From assembly GCA_012845835.1 (NCBI GenBank), contig JABAKD010000002.1:9322620-9386619 (forward strand): DNA of 64,000 bases, in the 5' to 3' direction. Source of the DNA: Undaria pinnatifida (lineage: Eukaryota > Sar > Phaeophyceae > Laminariales > Alariaceae). A program made the position numbers and the translations under genes. Positions 1-9,539 of this stretch are shown here, piece by piece. The notes beneath the pieces are model-generated. The model saw only the letters and a program-made list of their open reading frames with translations. It was not told where the DNA came from and made no database searches. Positions within the stretch are counted from its first letter, which is position 1. Each line of letters begins with the position of its first letter.

Positions 1-1620
1 TATTGCTGTTACCGTGGAAAACAGGTGACGCCCCATTCAGGGTACGGGGTACGCAAAAATGCGCATATGAATAGGCTCGCCTGACGGATTGATGACTTGT
101 CCGCAGATAGATGGTGCCTGTTGCAGTGGCGAAGATTTTCTTGTTGCCAGCAGTCTCAATGGGCTTCGGTTCGTCCAGTATTCTGAGACCTCTTATGCGC
201 TGCCGTAGACCCGGACTTAAATCTTCATCCACAAAGTAATCTGACGCTCCGCTGTCCACTAGCATGGTGAATGGTTTGGAGTTGAAAGCTGAGGTCCTTC
301 CGTCGCCTGCTGTCGTCAGTGCTGAACATGCGAACCCCTCGTCGAATCATCATCACAGTTAAGGGATGGTGCATCGTCGTCTTCGTTGGTAGGAGGAACT
401 GGCAGACAGTACAGCAGAAAGGAGGTTCCCCCCCCCACGCTTCGGTCGTGGTGCATCCTGTGCATAGTACATGTCGTCGGTGTGAATGGTGCTTTTGTGA
501 ACAGAGCACCACTTCTGTCCGGCGGCACCTTTAGACCCTTCTTTAGATCCGCCTTTCTTCGCAAAAGGTTTTTGTTCTTCCGCGAATTGTCGTGGTGGTT
601 TCCATCACTGCCAGATCGTTTGTCTTCGTCCCGCTTTTTTCAGCAGTTGCGGATGAGATGGCCATCCTGCCCAAAGTGAGGGCAGGTCGTTTGTTTAGCT
701 GTCATAGCTACGCCGCGGCCGGCGATCTTCCCTTTGGCTCCATTGCTGCGGGAAAGTTCATCGAGGAAGAGATGATGCATTGTGCTCTGCATCTGGTCAA
801 TGTCGAAGGCGGGGTCCCGGTATATCATCTTGATGTCCCTGTACTCCGGAGTAAATCCTTGTATGCAGATGTCTTTAAATCGTCGATGGACGATGGGCTC
901 ACCCATTTTCTCCAGCTCTGCGCGGGCGAGGGCTTTCTCCATGAAATAATCATCCGGGTCTTCTCCTTGCTTCATCATGGTGTTTACCAGTTGGTCCATG
1001 GTAGAGCGAATGACCTCGTCCGTTACCCTTTTTTACTTGTTCACGAGCTCGTGTAGAGCTTGTTGGCCGTTTTCCCTCGTACCAGTTGTGTCTTCATTCT
1101 TGGCCACAAGAAGTGCTGCTGGTTTGTCGGTAAGTAGGTAGAGGATAGCGTAAAAGTCTTCGTCGGCCCTGCCAAATTCTGCAATGGCCTTGTCGAAGGC
1201 AGCCCGAGCTTCACATGAAAGTGCAGGTTATTGCCATGGACGGGTCTGTCCCTTGATCAAGTGCGCGATGTCGCGACGCGTGACCCCCGAGATTACTGCC
1301 CGCTTCTTGTGCCAATCGCGGAATTTATTAGGCCTGCGTCCGTCAATTTTTTTAAGGCCTTTAATGGCGTTTGCCAGGTTTCCGCTGTTGTTGTTGGTAA
1401 ACTCCTCCATGGCGGTAGGATGTACTGGGAGCCGAAATATCTTGTATGGCATTACAATGGTTGTAGTGGCTGTTCTTGTTGCACCGAGTGAAAGCATCAA
1501 ATGTACTGCTGTTACTGTTCGAATTTGTTCTAGCAACGGGGAAACTATTCGAATTTGTTCTCGATTGAACAGTCTTTCGGGGTCCTCAGATCTACGATGA
1601 GCCTGGTGACCAAAACAAAT
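1..1620 (-). mobile_element. Ty1/copia-like LTR retrotransposon fossil (gag and protease part)
   Basis: Read on the minus strand, this stretch gives pieces of a copia-type gag, ending in a zinc-knuckle-like cysteine/histidine motif near 640-690. A protease-like segment with a DSGAS-type active-site motif follows near 200-260. The order gag then protease fits the Ty1/copia family. The rest of the element lies left of the window edge. No LTR could be delimited on the right. The copy is broken, with several interruptions, and looks old. Family assignment rests on motif order and the gag style, not on a search. Confidence 0.65.
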
Positions 1621-3220
1621 TCCGTGGGTGCCAGCTCTACCCCTCTTGAAGAATTGAGAAGTACAATGCTCCTTTAACAGATAGTGGCCAGGCGTATCAG
1701 GAGTGTTTCTATGCTGCTGTTGCCCAGTTTAGTTGAGGCTGACTATCCACGAGTATGGATTACGCTTTAGCAGAGCCCCTAACCTACAGCAGTGCTGAGG
1801 TTGTGAGATGGAGTTGCTGAGTTTTGGGGTACAGCGGTCTCGCTCGATTTATCGAGAGATCGCCGGTAAAATTAGACGGAGGTGAGATGACACGGTCGTT
1901 TTACGGTGCTCGGTGGGTGTCACTAGTCGTGTTACAGCAGTTAGACTACATTACTAGCAGTAGCTGCTTGCGCATGACTCTCTTCGACCCACGCAGTATC
2001 CCAAAAACCCGTATATCACTCACTTTTCAACGAAGAACTTCTTCGTAGCTGAATTCTCGTTATACTCGTTGAGTTGATGGAGAAGCTCGCCAGTGAGCAG
2101 CAGGAGCAGCAGATTTCTTGACCTTCTCCTCCAGTAATGGTGACCATGGTCGTGAACGGATGTGCCAGCTGCTTGACGTGTTGACGCGAGACGAGGCTCA
2201 TAACCCATTAATCCCTAGGTGGCGGTGTGTAACGTGTGTCAGCCTGTAGCTGGCATACGCTCACGTAGGCTCGCTTGAGGATGACCCGATCAAGACACAG
2301 CCTATATCCTTTGTAGAGGCTAACGCAGACTCACGGTTAGTGTGCCTGTGAAAGAGCATCAAATAGAAATAGAGAAGAAGTTCGTTCTTCTGCGACCCCA
2401 ACCCGATGTGTTGATTGATCATTTAGTTGCTCAAAAGATGAGAGCTGATGGTGAGCAAAGAGGAGTGATCGAGGTGTGTCTGGCCATCACCTGATCGAGA
2501 CGGCACAATGCGTATGCTACGGACAGATGTACTCTACGGGTAGTTGTCTGATCTACCTACAACAACGTTTCCTGAGGCTTGCTCGTGGTCTACCGTACCT
2601 ACGGCAACGTTCCCTGAGGTTGGCATTTCGGAGCTTAGCTACGTCAACGTCCCGACAGCCAACCTAGAATCACATTCCATAAATGTTGCTATACGTACCA
2701 GGTACGTTATTCCGCCGCATTCATTTGATAACACTGCATTGCTCGTACGTACTACATGCGCCAGCTTTTGGATATGACTCACCAGTAAGCTGTTGTACAT
2801 CATGTATCCAAGATATTACTGCTGAGACTTGCGATTGCTACGTACCGCATCGATAAACGACAACTGCCAGACTGAAAAGTATCTGTTGTACCAGCATCTC
2901 GCAATGTATACCAGATGACTTTAATTGTTATGAAGTAACGGCAATGATGGTTACTGACAAGTACTCATCTCTAGTCTAATACCTGGTACTCTTTAGAAAA
3001 AAGAATAAAGGAAATAACGTTTTTGCGAGCGTGTGCGTTGCAGACGTGAAGGGTTATGATAGTTTGCTCGTGAGTACTCGTACTACGGTAGTGCGTAGTA
3101 GGGGGAGAGCCCACGACATCTATTTTACGAAGTAGGTGAGAGTCAATTGGCGGACTCGCAAATATATCTTTTGTTGTTTATATAATAGCACTACCCAGTG
3201 GGTAATGCTATATAACCAAC
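1621..3220. other. No recognised gene
   Basis: Only short ORFs occur on either strand, with no domain I recognise and no clear exon borders. The left part could include the LTR or leader of the neighbouring copia-like fossil, but I found no repeated end that would prove it. Short GGTAC/GTACC-rich sequence occurs near 2550-2720. Confidence 0.4.
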
Positions 3221-3223
3221 ATG

Positions 3224-3286
3224 GGTTGGGGTTATGGTTAGGGTTAGTGTTAGCGCTAGGGTTAGGTTTAGGGTCAGGTCTGGGGT
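3224..3286 (+). repeat. Degenerate telomere-like TTAGGG stretch
   Basis: GGGTTA/TTAGGG-type hexamers recur with variants (GGGTTAGTG, GCTAGGGTTAGG, TTTAGGGTCAGG) over about 60 bp. This resembles an interstitial telomeric repeat. Shorter traces on the opposite strand (CCCTAACC, CCCTAACAC) lie at 16949-16972 and 36150-36182. Confidence 0.5.
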
Positions 3287-3449
3287 GTCGGGCTGTTCTG
3301 GGCACCGCAACCGTCGATTTGTGCGGTCTTGCACATTGGGAGCCGGCATAACATAAATCGCTAGACTAGTGAGTTTACTTGCAAATCTAAAACCCTTGCA
3401 CGTACGTGCACCTTCGCGGGGGCTGTACCCAACGACATCAGTCGATTCT

Positions 3450-3735
3450 GATTCTTCATCCTAGAGACGTAAAAGTTCGGTGGTCACAGACTGTGAAACA
3501 GAGCAAACGAAACAGTCGCCATTGATCAAGGCAACGCCAGTATAGCACAACGAAACAAGCCAGACCATAAAAAAAGAGAAAATAATGAAAAAATAAAAGT
3601 GAGAGAAAAAAAGAAGAAAATAAAACAATGCAAACCAACACAGGTGTTCTGAAGAACGTGATGCAAGAGGATCGGAAAAGAAAAGGAAAGGCTGCAAGAA
3701 GAACACCATACGCATACGTGCTGAAGAGAAACATA
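3450..3735 (-). mobile_element. Diverged LINE 3' UTR fragment
   Basis: The stretch begins with a CTGATTCTTCATCCTAGA motif and a GGTCACAGACTGTGAAACAGAG motif. These match, with changes, the 3' UTR of the LINE at 8376-9540 (CTGATTCTTCACCCTAGA, then GGTCACAAGC...ACACAGAG). An A-rich run (AAAAAGAGAAAATAATGAAAA) follows, as in that LINE. It is a decayed relative or a different subfamily. No coding part remains. Confidence 0.5.
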
Positions 3736-4485
3736 TACCTGGCTGGGTTAGTGCGGTGGGTTTAAAACGCTATACTTCCCCCACCCGCTGGAGGACTACA
3801 AAAACAAAACACTAGAAAGAGGGTGCATCTATCTGCGGAAAGGAAGAGGTGAGGCAGTGCCACTGCTTCGGTGGGCACCATGATGGAGCGGGGTGCAACG
3901 CGAACCTTTCGGGAAAATTGAGTGACTGGATTTTTGTAGTAGTGTGTTTGTAGAGAATCAAGCTACAGGCGGACTAGTCAACTACCTCAGAACCCCTTCG
4001 TAGTACGTATATGGTTTATCCCGACGACACGCAAGTAACTTAGTGTAGGTGTGTTCTTCGCTGTTATTCAACCCGTCTACAAGGAAGGAATTTTTACGTA
4101 TCGGTTGCAAATTACAAACATTCACTAGTGTTGTAATACCAGGCAGTACGTCGTATTACGAGTCAAAACGTTTGGGGTTCGGCCCGAGCTACTAAACAAT
4201 CCGGGTAAGCCGCAAGAGAGCTATATACACACAAAATCAAACCACCTTGGAACGTATTCTCGAGCAACAACGTTCGGTCCTGAAATCAATATCCTGCTCG
4301 AGAAGACCTACAGCAGCCCGATCCTATGCCCAGCTCTAAAATAAATGCTAGAAAGTACCCTTTCAGGAGGCTCGAGGTCTGGGGGGTGGCTGCGAAGCTC
4401 CGCCCACCGGAACACCCCCGGATGCCGAAGGCTAAATAAAAGCTCGCTGAAATACTCGACCAATCACGCCGGATATGAAAATATA
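3736..4485. other. No recognised gene
   Basis: Mixed-composition sequence without a long ORF, known repeat or RNA. A short hairpin-prone GC-rich stretch lies near 4370-4420 (GGAGGCTCGAGG...CCGCCCACC). I see nothing else. Confidence 0.35.
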
Positions 4486-4489
4486 GTCT

Positions 4490-4763
4490 ATGGAGTTTCT
4501 GGCTACCCATGGCGTTGTCGCCTGGGACGTGTTTTTTTTTCTTTCTGTTCTTGGTTTCACCGTCCTCGCCTTTTGGTGCGCCATAAAAAAAGACCTGCCG
4601 AACGAACAGTTTTCCCCGTCGGAAATGGGCACAATCTGTTGTTGCTCTACCCCAGCTTCAATTCGAACACCCGCCAAACTCGAGCGACACTCGCATTGCT
4701 TGGATCACCTGGACCGGGACCTCAGTGGGCGAACAGCATGGCGACGGAAGTTTGGAGGTTCCA
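4490..4763 (+). CDS. Possible short exon of a membrane protein (weak)
   Basis: An ATG at 4490 opens a frame whose first 35 residues look like a membrane anchor: a hydrophobic, aromatic-rich helix ending in CAIKKDLP. The next 55 residues are polar. The frame runs to a CAG|GTATGT border at about 4763 that resembles a splice donor. I do not recognise the protein. There is no confirmed acceptor for a following exon, and a SINE starts only 330 bp downstream, so this may be chance. The start is chosen only because it is the first ATG of the frame. Confidence 0.15.
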
Positions 4764-5092
4764 GGTATGTCTAAGGATACAACGGCCAGCAATAATTGCG
4801 CCGCCGAGAATGGTATGAAACGACAAGGAAGGGGCGTCTGAACGGCGATGGCACGAGCACGAGCAATAATCACCCTGTTAGTAGTGTTGTTTACCTTCCA
4901 GATTTGCGTTTATCTCTTTCTCCTAGCGCGTGCTTCTCCCGTGGAGCTACCCAACCAGTCTCACCGAATCGAGCACAACACCAAGTGTGCGTGCAAGCCG
5001 AAATGTTGTGTTGTTGCAGCTGGTTGTGTTTGCGTTGTTTTGGCTTCGGGTTTTTCAGGATTTTATTTTATTTTTTATTTAGTACTCCGAGT

Positions 5093-5396
5093 GTTTTTTT
5101 TCCGCACACTTCTACTTTCCAGCTTCTGGACAAGCCGGGGACACAGGTGTCGTCCCTTCTTCCCCCTGGTTCTTGCCTTGAATTTTTATCGCGCATAGGG
5201 TTCAGCAATCCCGCTGCTCGTCGATTTTTCGTCGAGTGTTGCTAACTCAGGCTCTCGCGTTTTCCCCAAGTCATTTTGTGCGCGAGAAAAGGTCCCTACG
5301 AACGTATACGAATATGGCCTCGGGGGGATTCGAACTCACGAAACTGACCTATACCACCAGGCTCGAGGATAACCTGATACGCCACCGGGGCGATCA
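5093..5396 (-). mobile_element. tRNA-derived SINE, copy 1
   Basis: On the minus strand the element begins with a tRNA-like head (5' GCCCCGGTGG; A box GTGGCGTATCAGG; B box GAGTTCGAATC; 3' CCGAGGC). It continues for about 230 bp of shared tail (…CTTGTCCAGAAGCTGGAAAGTAG) and ends in an A-run, seen as T's at 5093-5101. The two acceptor-stem halves still pair nearly perfectly. Two further copies in the window have the same order, which defines the family. It would have been transcribed by RNA polymerase III and mobilised by a LINE. It is not a functional tRNA, because the tail is fused directly to the head. Confidence 0.8.
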
Positions 5397-5399
5397 GCT

Positions 5400-6575
5400 A
5401 TAGTTTACTCATCCCGGTCAAACTATACCAGGTATTCACTGCTGCGTTGCTCGTCTAACTATTTGCCAAAAAGAAGAAAAACAACAACAGCAGCGAAGGC
5501 GTGGCGCAAATCGGGGGGACTGTCAGTTTTGTCCAGAAAGCAAGGCGAAGTGCTACACATGGTGCACTGTTCTGCTGATTGTGATGTGGGTTGTTTTGAA
5601 TGCCGTCCATTCTGTTGTAGACGGCAGCGGGGTGTTGCTCTTGTCTTCACGGATAACCGAGGACCCTTGAACGACGTCGTGCCACGGTTTCTTCGCGGCC
5701 ATTACGAGCTTGCGAGTCGCACTCGTACGATATAACACGCAACACCAAGATAACAATCCGCTGGAACGCGAGAAGTGAGGTAAAGACCGACCCGGTTAAA
5801 AACAACCGGGGCATAGACAACACAACGACATTGGCCACTTCGGATGATCTCTTCAAGATATTTCCATCGACGTGCCGCTCGCCGTTTACGCTCTCCTCCC
5901 CGTTGTAGGTAAGGTTGGCATTCGTTGGGGGGTGTGCGCTATTTTGTGCGTTGTACGGGCACCTGGGGTACAGCAGTACATATAGGGCGGGAAAAATATG
6001 CTGATCTCTGTACGCGTAGACCTATATTATTAGGGTTTGGCGACGGAAACGTATATCCATAATGTCTTCTCAGCCAGTTTTACGCACAACGTTGTTGATG
6101 TCGGACACTGACTGGACGATTGATGCCCGTCGAAAACTCTTGGCTAAGTTTAAGGGTCGTTCCTAACCAAGCTATACAAGTAGACTAGACTATAGACTAT
6201 TGCTTCGGTTTTTCCGGGGCTTCTAATTTTTTTTTCTGTTTTTTTAGGGAAAAAACTATTTTGTAGGCAGGTGAAGGATCGGGCAGCCGCACCGCTCGAC
6301 CTGTGCCACCACTCGCTGGCGCACGAGACTGAGCAGGGCCATTGCCGAGGTCATGGGCAGGTCATGGCTGACCGCAGAAGGCGCAGTGAGCTGCTGAGCT
6401 CTCGTATTATAGTCTTTATAACTAATTATACTAGGTATCACAGTAATAGATAATAAGGACCTTGGTTGAAGCCGGACATAAGGCAAACTCGCCCGTCGAA
6501 AAATCTAGGCCAATGCAGGCGTTTGCTGTGGAGTAGTAGGCGAATCTCGTCTCTACCTAGGGTCGTTCTTAGTTT
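5400..6575. other. No recognised gene
   Basis: Several short ORFs overlap on both strands around 5460-5860 without recognisable domains or splice borders. I see no repeat shared with the rest of the window. Confidence 0.35.
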
Positions 6576-6579
6576 TTAG

Positions 6580-7150
6580 CAGGGTTCTTCACGGTACGGT
6601 TTTTCCTATCGGTTCGGTGCGGTTGACCGTACAACCGCACCGAACCGCACCGTAGCATTTTTGCCCTATTCAAAGCCGCTCAGTGAAATATAAACCGCAC
6701 CGTAGGCTTCCTAATATATAAAAGCCGCACCGAACCGCACTGTAGGATACATGAAAACACCGAACCGCACCGTAGCAATTATATACTACTTTTGAAAACC
6801 GCACCGAACCGCACAGTAGGATTTTCTGATTTTCAAAACCGGACCGAACCGGACCGAACCGGAGCGTAGGATATATCACAGCACCGGAACTGCACCGTAG
6901 GATTAACAAAATCCGAAACCCGCACCGAGCCGCACCAAAAGATTCGCCGATTTCTCAAAACCGCACCTAACCGCACCGTAGGAATGACATCGAAACCGCA
7001 CCTGACCGTGTGCATCAGGCCAAGAACCGTTATACCGGTAATTTAACGGTGCGGTTAACTTGAAGCCGTAGAAAAACCGCGTTTCTATCGGCCGCGGAAC
7101 GGTGCTGTAGGGGTACGGTTCCGCACGGTTTATTACGGTGTCTGCACGGT
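6580..7150. repeat. CGGTGCGGTT degenerate array 1
   Basis: The decamer family AACCGCACCG / CGGTGCGGTT recurs more than a dozen times, often as AACCGCACCGAACCGCACCGTAGGAT at roughly 50-bp spacing. The left edge (6592-6655) reads CGGTTCGGTGCGGTT, a short spacer, then AACCGCACCGAACCGCACCG, so the array opens with a hairpin. Orientation flips again near 7045-7150. The leftmost bases CAGGGTTCTTCACGG resemble a hAT-type terminus, but no matching right end was found. A second array lies at 32400-32760. The short ORFs across it are shadows of the repeat. Confidence 0.75.
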
Positions 7151-7189
7151 TTTGTGTCAAAAGTCAAAGGTGTCCCCGCCAGCTTGGTT

Positions 7190-7625
7190 GATCTAATGTA
7201 TTGCCTATTTCACGATTTTTATAGTTTCCACGCACAGATTGACCTGCCCCCCCCCCCCCCCCCCCCAAATGATAAACTGGTGCATTATTTCCAAAACCGT
7301 AAGATTTATCCCCTTGATGGATTTATAGTTTCCACGCACAAATTCAGCTGCCCCGCCCGTCCCCCCCTCCCTCCCCCCCCCCCCCCCCCAACCCCGCTCC
7401 CTTCTGATCAAAACCAGCCCCCCACGTCCTTCAAAACTCCGCCCTCCCCTCACCGGTTATTCGACTTACAGGATTCACTTGATAAACGGATGCATTTCCT
7501 TCCACAGCTGTCGGATTTTCCCCGCGTCAAGAACGGGTTTTATAGATTCCGCGCACAGACGGACTAACATCACCCTGTTGACCCTGGTACAAGCTACACT
7601 GTAGTTCCAAGGGGAGTCGCCGACC
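7190..7625 (+). repeat. Poly-C modular repeat, copy a (modules)
   Basis: Three related modules follow one another. Each carries TTTATAGTTTCCACGCACA followed by a run of 10-19 C's or its remnant, and most have GATAAACTGGTGCATT...CCAAAACCGTAAGATTTATCCCC upstream. The last module leads into a conserved hinge (CACTGTAGTTCCAAGGGGAGTCGCCGACC) that joins the inverted-arm part at 7631. The same module-hinge-arm order recurs at 30.8-32.2, 49.1-50.1, 51.2-51.7 and 59.5-60.1 kb. Confidence 0.75.
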
Positions 7626-7630
7626 TATAT

Positions 7631-7993
7631 CCTTAATGAGGACACATCACCCGTAATACGCGCGATCGGAGTATCACACACAGCTTGCAAAGAAAGATGA
7701 GTTTCGACAAAATATTCGATCTCACAGCTGGATGGAGTGTATTGTTATTTTTTATAATATTTCAAGTAATAGACTATATTTTTATTGTTAAGTATGAATA
7801 TCATATAAATTTTAAAATAAAATAAATACACTCCAGCTGTAAGATCGAAGATATGGTCGAGTATATATACTACTATTTATAAAATTCAATTACACTCCGG
7901 CTGTGAGATCGAAGATATTTTCGAAACATATATTTGCAAGCTTTGTATGATACTCCAATCGCGCGTATTACTTAGTGTGTGTCCTCATTAAGG
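7631..7993. mobile_element. Inverted-arm (MITE-like) part of the poly-C family
   Basis: The left arm (7631-7740, CCTTAATGAGGACACA...GATCTCACAGCTGGA) is the inverted complement of the right arm (7888-7993, CACTCCGGCTGTGAGATCGAAG...GTGTCCTCATTAAGG), with an A+T-rich spacer between. Arms of about 105 bp could fold into a long hairpin. Other copies in the window have mostly single arms, so the double arm is specific to this copy. No protein is encoded. I infer a non-autonomous DNA element or fold-back repeat. Confidence 0.7.
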
Positions 7994-7996
7994 ACA

Positions 7997-8247
<251 letters not shown>

Positions 8248-8375
8248 AGCCAAATGAAACCATACTTCGTCCGGGATATATTATGCTACCTGCTACGCTT
8301 TCGCACTTAACAACGAACGATACGCGGAAAGGGTGCGCAAGTGAAATCATTCAATACGCAAACTGATTTCACATG

Positions 8376-9539
8376 TGTGTGTGTGTTCTTCACATTAAAC
8401 CGTTCTTCTACTTGTCGACATCCAGCACACCCAGTGTCCGTACTGATTCTTCACCCTAGAAATATCAGCTCTGTGTGTGTGTTCTTCACATTAAACCGTT
8501 CTTCTACTCGTCGACATCCAGCACACCCAGTGTCCGTACTGATTCTTCACCCTAGAAAGATCAGCTCTGTGGTCACAAGCCACGACACAGAGATAATGCA
8601 TCGTAATGCATTCGACAACGCAATTTCATGCCCTAGTACTGGGTACGACAGGCACAACATACATACATCAGCAACAGAAATACATTGGAAGAGAGAATAC
8701 GAAATAAACAAAAACAAAAACAAAATAATAATAAGAAAACATATAAAAACAAAGATAAAAATAAAACAAAAATGAAACAAACAAAATGAAGGGGAAATCG
8801 AAGAAACAACCCAACCGGAAAGGAGAGCCAAAGCTCGGAAAAGAAACATAATTAAAATATAATAAAGTAAAATAAAGTAAACCAAAATAAGATAATCCGA
8901 ACACGAGCCAAAAACCTGGACACGCAAGGAGGGAACAAAGGGGAAAAAAATACCCCAGGAGAAGAAGAAAAGTGCTACGTACCTTCTAGTCGGCCTGGTA
9001 CCTTGCTACCCTGTCTGCCATCTCCTTCCTGCCTTCGTCCACCACGGTCTCCCTTCTATTCCTCCTGTTGCCCCCCCTGCCCCCACTCCCTTGGACGGCT
9101 TTCCTTCTACTCCTCCTGTTTCCCCCCCTCCCCCCTTTGTGTTCTTCTCATTAAACCAAAATACCTTGTAAAAGAGAGAAACAACAAAGAAACCAAGGCA
9201 AAACAAATAAATAAATAAATAAATAAAAAGGGGAGCCAAAGCTCGGGAGATAGAAACATACCCCGAGCATGAGCCAAAATGGACATGCAAGGGGGAAAGA
9301 AAGGGAAAAAAATACCCTGGAAAAAAGGAAACAAGTGAAAGAAGGAAGACTGGGAGGGCCAAATAAACAGGCTCGTTACCTACCCACCATGCAAGACTCC
9401 CTTCATAAGGATAAGAAGGGGAGAGAAAAAAGAAAGAAAATAAATAAATTCACGGAAAAATCAAACTACCAAGACATCACATTCCGAGCAGCCGCAGCAG
9501 TTGGCGGTACGAGTGGCATATATAGAAAGGTTCCACCTA
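8376..9539 (-). mobile_element. 3' UTR of LINE copy 1
   Basis: This is the downstream region of the LINE ORF that ends at 9540. The element's 3' terminus is marked by (GT)n on the plus strand at 8372-8384, meaning an (AC)n tail on the element strand. The last 95 bp are duplicated in tandem (8376-8470 and 8471-8565). Further in lie an A-rich stretch (8700-8890) and a second copy of the ORF-end sequence at 8988-9120. Matching 3' ends occur at 15683-15920 and 21062-22045. The tetranucleotide run AATA lies near 9205-9230. Confidence 0.85.
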
